A stretch of DNA of 64,000 bases, from contig JAZRUF010000005.1 of the NCBI GenBank assembly GCA_045652405.1, positions 1-64,000 on the forward strand, in the 5' to 3' direction. Shown here piece by piece: positions 34,747 through 43,299 of this stretch. The stretch comes from JAZRUF01 sp045652405 (lineage in GTDB: Bacteria > Bacillota > Clostridia > Oscillospirales > JAAYXM01). The notes below the pieces were generated by a model, which was not told the origin of the DNA, did no database searches, and saw only the letters and a list, made by a program, of their open reading frames with translations. Made by a program: the position numbers and the translations under genes. Each line of letters starts with the position of its first letter. Positions within the stretch are counted from its first letter, which is position 1.

Positions 34747-36416
34747 CAGAACAGACCGCTGATTTCACCGGTTGTATTTATATCAATCCGCTCAGCAGCC
34801 GGAGTTTTGGGGAGCCCCGGCATGGTCATAATATCGCCTGCAAGCGCGACGACAAATCCCGCACCCGCACTCAATCTTATCTGACGGATGTTTATCACAA
34901 AATCCGTAGGCCGTCCGAGGAGCTTTGCATCATCTGAGAGCGAGTACTGCGTTTTTGCAATACATACCGGGAAATGAGCATAGCCCATACTTTCGATATT
35001 TGCTATCATACGCTCGGCAGCCGGAGAATATGATACACCCTTTGCGCCGTATATCTTCCCGGCTATAACCGCAATTTTAGATTTTATGGAGAGTGAGCTG
35101 TCATAGAGCGGCGCAAAATCTGCCTGAGCCGAATCCGCAACCTCAATAACCTTTTGGGCAAGCTCAATGCCGCCTTCTCCACCCTTTGCAAACACTTCGC
35201 TGAGTGCATATTCAGCGCCCAGCTCTTTGCAGGTATTTTCAATAAACTCAAGCTCTGCCGCGGTATCATCGGCAAATCTGTTTATCGCGACCACCACCGG
35301 CACATTATACTGTTTTAAATTCTCAATATGCGCGCGCAGATTGGAAATGCCTGATTTAAGCGCATCCAAATTCTCAATTGCAAGTTCTGCCTTCGGCACG
35401 CCGCCGTTATATTTAAGAGCACGCACAGTCGCAACAAGGACGACACAATCAGGCTTAAGTCCCGCTTTGCGGCATTTGATGTCAAAAAACTTCTCAGCAC
35501 CTAAGTCGGCACCGAATCCTGCTTCTGTGATAGTATAATCTGAAAGCTTGAGTGCAAGCTTAGTAGCTCTTACTGAGTTACAGCCATGTGCGATATTTGC
35601 AAACGGACCGCCGTGCATTATGCAGGGAGTCCCCTCAAGAGTCTGCACCAAGTTGGGTAAAACCGCCTCTTTCATAAGAGCCGCCATCGCGCCTTGTGCA
35701 TTAATATCCTTTGCAAAAACCGGATTGTTATCGTAAGTATAGCCGACAAGGATTTCGCCAAAACGGCGCTTTAAGTCCTCCAAATCCTTTGCCAAGCATA
35801 AAATCGCCATAACTTCGCTGGCAACGGTTATCATAAATCCGTCCTCACGCACAACTCCGTTTGCTTTTCCGCCAAGTCCGACAATTACATTTCTAAGCGC
35901 GCGGTCATTCATATCAAGCACGCGGCGTATTTCAATCCTGCGCGGGTCAATACCCAATTCGTTCCCCTGCTGGATATGGTTATCCACCATAGCGCAGAGC
36001 AGATTGTTCGCACTGGTTATAGCGTGCATATCCCCGGTAAAGTGAAGGTTAATATCCTCCATCGGAACAACCTGTGCATATCCGCCACCTGCCGCTCCAC
36101 CTTTTACTCCAAACACCGGTCCCAATGACGGTTCACGCAATGCAATAATAGCATTCTTGCCGATACGTCCCATAGCTTGGCCCAGACCTACGGTAGTTGT
36201 TGTTTTCCCCTCACCCGCAGGCGTAGGATTAATAGCCGTAACCAAGATAAGCTTGCCGTCCGGATTCTTTTCCACACGGCTTATAAGCTCTTCACTCATC
36301 TTCGCTTTATATTTTCCGTAAGGCACGAGCTCGTCGGCATCAACGCCAATTTTCTTAGCTATATCAGTTATAGGAAGCATTTTTGCACCCTGAGCTATTT
36401 CAATATCAGAAAGCAT
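34746..36416 (-). CDS. fhs: Formate-tetrahydrofolate ligase
   Basis: Fhs, 556 residues (usual length), which makes 10-formyl-THF from formate, ATP and THF, the entry of the methyl branch of acetogenic one-carbon metabolism and of purine synthesis. The P-loop is TPAGEGKTTTTVGLGQ (about residue 65); conserved parts include REPSLGPVFGVKGGAAGGGYAQ-type sequence, HFTGDMHAITSANNLL and GLPKTPAAERID at the C-terminus. The ATG at 36416 follows GGAGG by 7 bases. Presence of this gene does not by itself prove acetogenesis; no other Wood-Ljungdahl gene is seen here. Confidence 0.97.
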   Translation of the reverse strand: MLSDIEIAQGAKMLPITDIAKKIGVDADELVPYGKYKAKMSEELISRVEKNPDGKLILVTAINPTPAGEGKTTTTVGLGQAMGRIGKNAIIALREPSLGPVFGVKGGAAGGGYAQVVPMEDINLHFTGDMHAITSANNLLCAMVDNHIQQGNELGIDPRRIEIRRVLDMNDRALRNVIVGLGGKANGVVREDGFMITVASEVMAILCLAKDLEDLKRRFGEILVGYTYDNNPVFAKDINAQGAMAALMKEAVLPNLVQTLEGTPCIMHGGPFANIAHGCNSVRATKLALKLSDYTITEAGFGADLGAEKFFDIKCRKAGLKPDCVVLVATVRALKYNGGVPKAELAIENLDALKSGISNLRAHIENLKQYNVPVVVAINRFADDTAAELEFIENTCKELGAEYALSEVFAKGGEGGIELAQKVIEVADSAQADFAPLYDSSLSIKSKIAVIAGKIYGAKGVSYSPAAERMIANIESMGYAHFPVCIAKTQYSLSDDAKLLGRPTDFVINIRQIRLSAGAGFVVALAGDIMTMPGLPKTPAAERIDINTTGEISGLF

Positions 36417-36454
36417 CTCTTTTCCTCCTGCCCACATTTTTCATACTTTAGTTA

Positions 36455-36483
36455 ATTATAGCAGAACGCTTATATTTTGTCGA
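36455..36483 (-). promoter_or_regulatory. Sigma-A promoter for fhs-tsaEB-rpiB-upp operon
   Basis: Minus-strand TCGACA (36478-36483), 17-base spacer ending in TGC, TATAAT (36455-36460). The -10 is also extended (TGCTATAAT). Confidence 0.75.
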
Positions 36484-36542
36484 TAGTTGTTAAAATAAAA
36501 GTGCATACAAATTAATTCTTATAAATTACTTTCTTACCAAAT

Positions 36543-36584
36543 AAAAAACATGTTAAACCTATTGCTTACTTTAACATGTTTTTT
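36543..36584 (-). terminator. Terminator after ung
   Basis: A perfect 15-bp stem (AAAAAACATGTTAAA, 36543-36557, with 36570-36584) with A and T outer ends, usable in both directions. Confidence 0.8.
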
Positions 36585-36591
36585 CTATCTT

Positions 36592-37257
36592 TTAAATCGA
36601 CCAGTCTATCGGGTCATAACCTGATAAAATAAGCTCCTGATTAGCTTTTATAAAGTGCCCGCAGCCGAAAAATCCGCGGCTTGCCGAAAGCGGGCTCGGG
36701 TGCGGAGCTTTAAAAATAATATGCTTTGGATTGGTTATAAGCTCTTCCTTTTCCCCTGCATTCTTGCCCCAAAGGAGAAATACTATCGGCTCATCACGTT
36801 CGTTTAAAAGCTCTATAACACGGTCGGTAAACCTCTCCCAGCCTTGTCCTCTGTGAGAATTAGCCTGTCCCGCACGCACGGTAAGCACAGCATTTAAAAG
36901 CAGTACCCCTTGCTTTGCCCACGGAATCAGGCACCCAGTGTTCGGAATCGGAGTCCCCAATTCTCTGTTAATTTCCTTAAACATATTTATAAGTGAGGGT
37001 GGCGCTTCTATACCCGGCTGAACCGAGAACGCCATTCCATGCGCCTGATTTGGTCCGTGATATGGGTCTTGCCCTAAGATAACCACTTTCACATCGCGGT
37101 AAGCCGTGTATTTAAGTGCATTAAAAATATCCCCCGCAGGCGGATATACCGTCGTGCTCGAATACTCTCTTTTAAGGAATTCACGCAGTTTTAAATAATA
37201 ATCCTTTTCAAATTCATCTTTTAAAAGCTCATCCCAGTCATTCCCGAACGATACCAT
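36592..37257 (-). CDS. ung: Uracil-DNA glycosylase
   Basis: Ung, 221 residues, family 1, which removes uracil from DNA. The water-activating motif GQDPYHGPNQAHGMAFSV (Asp near residue 65), the LLLNAVLTV strand, and the minor-groove loop HPSPLSASRGFFGCGHF are complete. The ATG at 37257 is preferred over the one at 37287, which lies inside a hairpin; GGGGCGAGAG precedes 37257. It is read from the transketolase side or from its own weak promoter. Confidence 0.97.
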   Translation of the reverse strand: MVSFGNDWDELLKDEFEKDYYLKLREFLKREYSSTTVYPPAGDIFNALKYTAYRDVKVVILGQDPYHGPNQAHGMAFSVQPGIEAPPSLINMFKEINRELGTPIPNTGCLIPWAKQGVLLLNAVLTVRAGQANSHRGQGWERFTDRVIELLNERDEPIVFLLWGKNAGEKEELITNPKHIIFKAPHPSPLSASRGFFGCGHFIKANQELILSGYDPIDWSI

Positions 37258-37281
37258 TCTCTCGCCCCTTTTTTTAAAGTA

Positions 37282-37310
37282 GGGCATGAACCCTTTTAGA
37301 GTTCATGCCC
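37282..37310 (-). other. Hairpin between tkt and ung
   Basis: A perfect 10-bp stem (GGGCATGAAC 37282-37291 with 37301-37310) over a 9-base loop, not followed by a T run. It may act as a weak terminator or as a stem protecting the ung message. Confidence 0.45.
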
Positions 37311-37332
37311 CATAATACATATCAAATGTTTT

Positions 37333-39315
37333 TTACTTTACCAAAGCCTTTGCGCGTGCAACTACATTCTCGACGGTAAAGCCGTACTTCTCAAACAGCT
37401 TTGCAGCAGGTGCGGATGCGCCGAAGTTGTCAATGGACATAACATCTCCGTCCATACCCACATAGCGGTGCCAGCCGAAGGAAGTAGCAGCTTCAACTGC
37501 AAGGCGAGTGCGGCAGTCTGCCGGAAGAACACTCTCTTTATATGCTTTATCCTGCATTTCAAAGAGTGCCATGGACGGCATACTTACAACGCGTGCATCA
37601 ATGCCCGCAGCCTTAAGCTCTGCATGAGCCTTGTAAACAAGCTCAACCTCAGAACCGGATGCCATGAGAATAATATCCGGGTTAGCCTTTTCGGAATCAA
37701 CAAGGATATATCCACCCTTGAGAGCTGCCTTGCCGGTCTCAGCATACTGCGGTAGATTCTGACGAGTAAGAGCAAGTGCAACCGGATGCTCCTTATTAGT
37801 AACAGCGTAGTACCAACCCGCTGCGGTTTCCTTACCGTCAGCCGGGCGGAAGTCGATAAATCCGGGGATGGAACGCATAGCAGCCAACTGCTCAATCGGC
37901 TGATGTGTAGGTCCGTCTTCACCTACGCCTATGCTGTCATGAGTGAAAATGTATGCAACCGGAAGTCCCATAAGGGCAGCCAGACGCATAGCCGGTTTCA
38001 GGTAATCAGAGAATACGAAGAAAGTAGCGCAGTATGGGATAACACCACCGTGTGCAGCCATAGCATTGCATATAGCGCCCATAGCGTGCTCACGTACGCC
38101 AAAGTGCAGATTGCTTCCTGCATAATCAGTCTTTGAGAAATCACCCATGCCGTTCATGTAGCTCTTATTTGACGGTGCAAGGTCAGCAGAGCCGCCGAAC
38201 AGATTCGGAATAATATTTGCAAGACGATTAAGAACCTCACCTGAGGTTGCACGAGTAGCCATCGGCTTATCGTCAAAGCTCCAGAAATCGTCAGAATCGA
38301 GCGCTGCCATATCAACATCGCCTGACATCCACTTCTTCCACTCTGCAGCAAGCTCAGGCTCTGCCTTTTCATAAGCGGCAAACTTTTCAAGCCATGCATT
38401 CTCATTCTCATTAAGGCCGTCAACAACGTCCTTCATATGTGCACGCACATCGTCGCATACAACAAAGCTCTCAGCCGGCATACCCAAAGTCTCTTTAAGA
38501 GCCTTGAGGTTATCCTCACCCAACGGCTCGCCGTGAACCTTTGCAGTACCAGCATTAGGTGAACCGTAACCGATAACTGTTGTAATCTTAATAAGGGTCG
38601 GCTTGGAAGACTCAGCTTTTGCCACATCAATCGCCGCACAGATAGCATCAATGTCGTTTCCGTCCTCTACGCAGATTGTCTGCCAGCCGTATGACTCATA
38701 ACGCTTGCAAACATCCTCGCAGAATGCAATATCAGTATTTCCCTCAATCGTGATAGAATTAGAATCGTATATAACAATAAGTTTTCCGAGACCCAGGGTT
38801 CCCGCAAGAGACGCTGCCTCACCGGAGATACCTTCCATCATGCAGCCATCACCACAGAGAGCATATGTATAATGGTCTACAATGTCATATCCAGGGCGGT
38901 TGAATTTAGCCGCCAGATGAGCTTCTGCCATTGCAAAGCCAACCGCGTTTGCGATACCCTGACCGAGCGGTCCAGTGGTAATTTCAATGCCGGTAGTGTG
39001 GCGATACTCAGGATGGCCAGGAGTCAGGCTATCCTGCTGACGGAAGTTCTTTAAATCCTCAATAGTCAGACCGTAGTCAAACAGATGCAGCAAGCTGTAC
39101 ATCAAAGATGAGCCGTGACCTGCAGAAAGGATAAAACGGTCTCTGTCTGCCCAAGCGGGGTTTTTAGGACTGTGCTTAAGCTGTTTTGCCCAAATAGCAT
39201 ATGCCATCGGAGCTACGCCGAGCGGCAGACCCGGGTGACCGGACTTTGCCTGCTGTACCATATCCGCAGACAGCGTGCGGATGGTATTGATTGTCTTTTG
39301 TTCAATAGCGTTCAT
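37333..39315 (-). CDS. tkt: Transketolase
   Basis: Transketolase, 660 residues, the thiamine-diphosphate enzyme that moves two-carbon units in the pentose phosphate pathway. N-terminal SGHPGLPLGVAPMAY, the TPP motif GDGCMMEGISGEAAS, the pyrimidine-domain Glu in FGVREHAMGA, and the THDSIGVGEDGPTHQP loop with its sugar-binding residues are visible. It is full length and not split into two subunits as in some clostridia. GAGGTGG lies just before the ATG. Confidence 0.98.
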   Translation of the reverse strand: MNAIEQKTINTIRTLSADMVQQAKSGHPGLPLGVAPMAYAIWAKQLKHSPKNPAWADRDRFILSAGHGSSLMYSLLHLFDYGLTIEDLKNFRQQDSLTPGHPEYRHTTGIEITTGPLGQGIANAVGFAMAEAHLAAKFNRPGYDIVDHYTYALCGDGCMMEGISGEAASLAGTLGLGKLIVIYDSNSITIEGNTDIAFCEDVCKRYESYGWQTICVEDGNDIDAICAAIDVAKAESSKPTLIKITTVIGYGSPNAGTAKVHGEPLGEDNLKALKETLGMPAESFVVCDDVRAHMKDVVDGLNENENAWLEKFAAYEKAEPELAAEWKKWMSGDVDMAALDSDDFWSFDDKPMATRATSGEVLNRLANIIPNLFGGSADLAPSNKSYMNGMGDFSKTDYAGSNLHFGVREHAMGAICNAMAAHGGVIPYCATFFVFSDYLKPAMRLAALMGLPVAYIFTHDSIGVGEDGPTHQPIEQLAAMRSIPGFIDFRPADGKETAAGWYYAVTNKEHPVALALTRQNLPQYAETGKAALKGGYILVDSEKANPDIILMASGSEVELVYKAHAELKAAGIDARVVSMPSMALFEMQDKAYKESVLPADCRTRLAVEAATSFGWHRYVGMDGDVMSIDNFGASAPAAKLFEKYGFTVENVVARAKALVK

Positions 39316-39354
39316 TTTTCCACCTCGATAAAAAATTTAATTTTCCTTTGAAAT

Positions 39355-39383
39355 ATTATACACCACATTTTGAGATTTGTACA
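39355..39383 (-). promoter_or_regulatory. Sigma-A promoter for tkt
   Basis: Minus-strand TGTACA (39378-39383), 17-base spacer, TATAAT (39355-39360). Confidence 0.6.
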
Positions 39384-39399
39384 TTCTTTTTTTGTTAAA

Positions 39400-39418
39400 A
39401 TTTTGGCAAAACCAAAAT
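39400..39418. promoter_or_regulatory. Inverted repeat upstream of tkt promoter
   Basis: ATTTTGG (39400-39406) and CCAAAAT (39412-39418) form a perfect 7-bp inverted repeat around 5 bases, between the tkt and yibE promoters. It may be an operator, but AT-rich sequence makes chance likely. Confidence 0.3.
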
Positions 39419-39451
39419 ATTATTTTAATGCGTAAAATAACTTAAGTATCT

Positions 39452-39479
39452 TTTGCATTTTCTTTATATGTGTTATACT
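39452..39479 (+). promoter_or_regulatory. Sigma-A promoter for yibE-to-ispE operon
   Basis: TTTGCA (39452-39457), 16-base spacer, TATACT (39474-39479), 37 bases before the YibE/F start. Confidence 0.5.
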
Positions 39480-39516
39480 ATATTAATATAATCAAAATAT
39501 CGATGGAGGTCGGGAC

Positions 39517-40785
39517 ATGGAAAGGCTAAAGAATATGTTTGGCAAAAAGCATCTAAATAGCACCGTATATATATTGACAATTGTATTTTCCATCCTTTTT
39601 ATCGTAATCGGTAACCGAATTGCCTGCAGCGGTTCATGGTTTACCGAGCCGCAGGACAAGGACCTTCCTGAGAGCGTTCGTGCCCGCGTAGTCCAAATAT
39701 CAGAGCGTAGCAGCGACTCTTACAGTATGGATGGTGTCACAACTGTTGACAGTGTCAGCATCACATTCACAGCAAAAGTTCTCTCAGGTGAGGACAAGGG
39801 TGAAATCTACACTGCAAATCAAACAAACGACTCTTTTATGGCAAGCACTGCAAAGGAAGTTGAAGTCGGAGACAAAATAGTTTTATACTACGACGAAAGC
39901 AGTACCGGGGACATTCCGTGGACCTTTGGCGAATACATACGCACCGACGCATTAATGCTCCTCGGAATTCTCTTTTTCCTATTCCTGCTTCTGTTCGGAC
40001 GCAAAAAGGGATTCAACACAATAATCGCACTTGTTTTCACCGTACTTGCGGTATTTATAGTTTTCATTCCCTCAATTCTTTCAGGCTATAACATTTATCT
40101 TTGGTCATCAATAGTCGCAATTTTCATGATAGTTATGACTCTCCTCATAGTAAACGGACCGGACAGAAAGACTCTAGTATCCATGATAGGCTGTGCAAGT
40201 GGTGTTCTTTTAGCCGCACTCTTGACTGTAGCTATGGATAAAATTCTAAAACTCACCGGCATGATGGACGAAAACACAGTTTATCTTACGTTTCTTGACA
40301 CTGCGTCCCCGATAAATCTGAAAGCAATAATTTTTGCAGCTATTATCTTGGGTGCGTTAGGTGCTATAATGGACGTTGCAATGTCCTTAGCTTCATCGCT
40401 TTATGAGCTCAGGCAAAAAGCTGAGGCTCCGTCATTCAAACTCCTTATGCATTCAGGAATGGAAATCGGAAAAGATATGATGGGAACAATGTCAAACACA
40501 CTTGTTCTTGCCTACATAGGCAGTTCCCTCTCGGTTGTTCTTCTACTGATTGCGTACAACAATAACCTTATTGAGCTTCTCAACAAGGAAATGATAGTCG
40601 TCGAAATACTGCAAACCCTGGTCGGAAGCATTGCAATTTTATTTACTATCCCATTTACTTCTTTTATTGCATCGTTTGTATATATGCTGCCGTCACGAAA
40701 TCACGAGGAGATATTTCACGAAGAACTAACTCAGGATGCTTTACAAGACATATCCAAAGAGAGGAGTTGGGATTATGATATGTGA
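39517..40785 (+). CDS. YibE/F-family membrane protein
   Basis: A 422-residue protein of the YibE/F-like family. A first helix (about 18-36) anchors an external beta-rich domain (SVRARVVQISERSSDSY to KIVLYYDESSTGDIPW), after which about seven helices follow. Conserved marks are GRKKGFNTIIALVFT and LGALGAIMDVAMSLASSLYEL. The function of the family is not known; members may form a multidrug- or metabolite-linked membrane complex. GGAGG precedes the ATG. Its end overlaps the next gene by 11 bases. Confidence 0.87.
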   Translation: MERLKNMFGKKHLNSTVYILTIVFSILFIVIGNRIACSGSWFTEPQDKDLPESVRARVVQISERSSDSYSMDGVTTVDSVSITFTAKVLSGEDKGEIYTANQTNDSFMASTAKEVEVGDKIVLYYDESSTGDIPWTFGEYIRTDALMLLGILFFLFLLLFGRKKGFNTIIALVFTVLAVFIVFIPSILSGYNIYLWSSIVAIFMIVMTLLIVNGPDRKTLVSMIGCASGVLLAALLTVAMDKILKLTGMMDENTVYLTFLDTASPINLKAIIFAAIILGALGAIMDVAMSLASSLYELRQKAEAPSFKLLMHSGMEIGKDMMGTMSNTLVLAYIGSSLSVVLLLIAYNNNLIELLNKEMIVVEILQTLVGSIAILFTIPFTSFIASFVYMLPSRNHEEIFHEELTQDALQDISKERSWDYDM

Positions 40786-41581
40786 TACACATACTCACTC
40801 GATGTACTCCTTTGATGGGCATGACAGCATAGAAACCCTATGCCGCGCTGCTATATCAAACGGCGTAGATATTCTAACCGTAACCGACCATTCAGAAGCA
40901 CTTTCCGGAGTTCCTCTCAACTCTGAAGAACAGGAAAGATGCTCAAACTCAGTCAAATTCGCAGAGGATGCCGCTCATATGTTTTCTCCAAAACTAACTG
41001 TTCTGCGCGGATGCGAGCTGGGTCAGCCACACATGAATCCGGAATACTCAAACGCTATACTTTCAAGCTTTGATTTTGACTATGTTATTGGCTCGATGCA
41101 TTTTTTCCCGGGTAACATTGACTTGTACGATGTCACTTACACGCGCGAAAACTACAGAGAATACATGAATATGTATTTTGAAGAAACTCTTAAAATGCTC
41201 GACTTTGACGGTTATCAGACTTTAGGGCATATAGACTATATCACTCGCCTTTTGCACCATTGTTTTGACGGCACTCCAAACTATTTGGAATACCGTTTAG
41301 ATGTTGAAAAAATCTTAAAACGTGTGGTGGAAAAAGGTCTTGCTTTAGAAGTAAACACCTCAAGTCTGAGGAAAAAAGGTGCACTTTCCATTGAAAAATG
41401 GATACTTGAGACGTTTATGAGTTTTGGCGGTGAACACGTAACCATAGGAAGTGACGCTCACCTGGCTTCAGACGTAGGAAGTGGCTTTAAAGAAGCATTT
41501 GACCTTATTGGAAAATGTGGATTTACGCATTACACTTATTTTGCAAATAAGGAACCCATATCGGTTCCTATACCCCGATAA
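40775..41581 (+). CDS. PHP-domain phosphoesterase (histidinol-phosphatase-like)
   Basis: A 268-residue PHP protein of the HisJ/HisK type. The metal ligands are seen in MICDTHTHSMYSFDGH, TVTDHSE, the Glu of RGCELGQ, GSMHFFPG, LGHIDYI and the C-terminal GSDAHL. No other his genes are near, so the substrate may be another phosphoester. The ATG at 40775 has GAGGAG before it and lies inside the end of the YibE/F gene in another frame. Confidence 0.88.
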   Translation: MICDTHTHSMYSFDGHDSIETLCRAAISNGVDILTVTDHSEALSGVPLNSEEQERCSNSVKFAEDAAHMFSPKLTVLRGCELGQPHMNPEYSNAILSSFDFDYVIGSMHFFPGNIDLYDVTYTRENYREYMNMYFEETLKMLDFDGYQTLGHIDYITRLLHHCFDGTPNYLEYRLDVEKILKRVVEKGLALEVNTSSLRKKGALSIEKWILETFMSFGGEHVTIGSDAHLASDVGSGFKEAFDLIGKCGFTHYTYFANKEPISVPIPR

Positions 41582-41595
41582 AGGAGTTTTTTAAT

Positions 41596-42078
41596 ATGAA
41601 AAAGGAAATACTTGAACTTTTAGAAAAGGACTGCACACTTACGGCCGAGCAAATAGCCAGCATGGTAAACGCAGACGAAGAAGAAGTACGCCACCTTATC
41701 CGTGAATTTGAGGAAAACGGTGTCATCCTCGGATACCGCGCTATAATAGACTGGGATAAAACCGAATGCGAAGCTGCCACAGCTCTTATAGAAATCAAGG
41801 TAACACCTCAGCGCGGTCAGGGCTTTGAGCGCGTCGCTGAGCGCATTTGTCAATACTCGGAGGTCGAAAGCGTTTATCTGATGTCCGGTGGTTTTGACCT
41901 TACTGCGATAATAAAAGGAAAAACGCTAAAGCAGGTGGCACTGTTTGTCGCCGAAAAGTTAGCTCCGCTGGATGCGGTCAACGCAACCTCAACTCATTTC
42001 GTTTTAAATAAATTCAAGGATGCAGGTGTTCTGTTTTCAAAGGATCACGCTCCTCAGGAACGCATTCAAATTCTCTAA
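41596..42078 (+). CDS. Lrp/AsnC-family transcriptional regulator
   Basis: A 160-residue Lrp-type regulator: an N-terminal winged helix-turn-helix (LLEKDCTLTAEQIASMV to ILGYRAIIDW) and a C-terminal RAM ligand-binding domain (ALIEIKVTPQ, VYLMSGGFDLTAIIKG). Lrp proteins bind amino acids and form octamers on DNA. It sits 12 bases before the aminotransferase gene, and probably tunes it or the whole operon. AAAGGAG precedes the ATG. Confidence 0.93.
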   Translation: MKKEILELLEKDCTLTAEQIASMVNADEEEVRHLIREFEENGVILGYRAIIDWDKTECEAATALIEIKVTPQRGQGFERVAERICQYSEVESVYLMSGGFDLTAIIKGKTLKQVALFVAEKLAPLDAVNATSTHFVLNKFKDAGVLFSKDHAPQERIQIL

Positions 42079-42090
42079 AAGAAAGGCAGC

Positions 42091-43281
42091 GTGATAGAAA
42101 TGATTAATTACGACGAAAAATTATCCTCACGGTTAAAAAACATAAAGCCCTCCGGTATACGCAAATTCTTCGATTTGGTCGAGGACACCGAGGGTGTAAT
42201 CTCTCTCGGCATAGGCGAGCCTGATTTCGTAACCCCATGGCATATACGCGATGCCGGCGGATACTCTCTTGAAAAAGGATATACCTACTATACCCCCAAC
42301 GCAGGACTTACCGAACTTCGCAGTGAAATCTCAAAGTACTTAAATCGCCGATTTGGGCTTACCTATTCCCCGAAAGATGAAATTCTGGTAACCGTCGGTG
42401 GAAGCGAAGCGATAGACCTGACGGTGCGCGCGCTTATTGAACCCGGTGACGAGGTACTTATTCCCGAGCCATCCTTTGTATGCTATGACCCAATCACCGT
42501 CTTAGCTGGCGGTACCCCGGTCCCTATCCCCACATATAAGGAGGATAAATTCCGCCTTACGGCAGAGAATTTGGAAGCGGCAATCACTCCAAAATCCAAA
42601 CTCCTGGTTTTACCTTATCCGTGCAATCCGACAGGTGCAATAATGCCGCGCGAACAGCTCGAGGCGATTGCCGAGGTTGTTATAAAGCATGATTTAATTG
42701 TCTTATCAGATGAAATTTATGCCGAGCTTACATATGATGCCCATCATGTCTCCCCCGCATCAATTCCCGGGATGCGTGAACGCACGGTTGTTGTAAACGG
42801 CTTTTCAAAGGCCTATGCAATGACCGGCTGGCGTTTGGGATATGCCTGTGCGCCGAAAGAGCTCATGGGAATAATGGTTAAAATTCACCAGTACGCGATT
42901 ATGTCTGCTCCCACTACCGCTCAGTTTGCAGCGATTGAGGCAATGAAAAACGGAGATAATGACATACGTGAAATGCGTGAGGAATATGATCGCCGCCGCA
43001 GATTCGTGTGTGACCGCTTAAACAGCTTGGGTCTTACCTGCTTTGAACCGCAAGGCGCTTTCTATATTTTCCCATCCATTGAAAAAACCGGGCTCTCGTC
43101 CGAAGAATTTTGCGAGCGACTTATAAACACACGCAAGGTTGCAGTAATCCCAGGAAACGCTTTCGGTGAATGCGGCGAGGGTTTTGTACGCTGTTGTTAT
43201 GCCTGCTCCATGCGCGACCTTGCTGAAGCATTGGCGCGAATTGAACACTTCCTTGAAGATTTAGGAATACATCGCACATAA
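42091..43281 (+). CDS. Class I/II aminotransferase (PLP)
   Basis: A 396-residue fold-type I aminotransferase (aspartate/aromatic aminotransferase group, MtnE/AspC-like). The PLP Lys is in NGFSKAYAMTGWRLGYA (about residue 238); the Asp/Tyr pair lies in VLSDEIYAEL; the Arg of FVRCCYA binds the substrate carboxylate. It follows an Lrp gene, a common pairing in clostridia, and likely acts on aspartate, aromatic or branched amino acids. The start is a GTG at 42091 or an ATG at 42100; the ribosome site GAAAGG fits neither perfectly. Confidence 0.92.
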   Translation: MIEMINYDEKLSSRLKNIKPSGIRKFFDLVEDTEGVISLGIGEPDFVTPWHIRDAGGYSLEKGYTYYTPNAGLTELRSEISKYLNRRFGLTYSPKDEILVTVGGSEAIDLTVRALIEPGDEVLIPEPSFVCYDPITVLAGGTPVPIPTYKEDKFRLTAENLEAAITPKSKLLVLPYPCNPTGAIMPREQLEAIAEVVIKHDLIVLSDEIYAELTYDAHHVSPASIPGMRERTVVVNGFSKAYAMTGWRLGYACAPKELMGIMVKIHQYAIMSAPTTAQFAAIEAMKNGDNDIREMREEYDRRRRFVCDRLNSLGLTCFEPQGAFYIFPSIEKTGLSSEEFCERLINTRKVAVIPGNAFGECGEGFVRCCYACSMRDLAEALARIEHFLEDLGIHRT

Positions 43282-43299
43282 AATTTTGAGGTTTTACAA

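Noticed and set aside
34746..36416. Acetogenic gene cluster
   Set aside because: Only fhs is present; no folD, metF, acs or fdh genes in the window.
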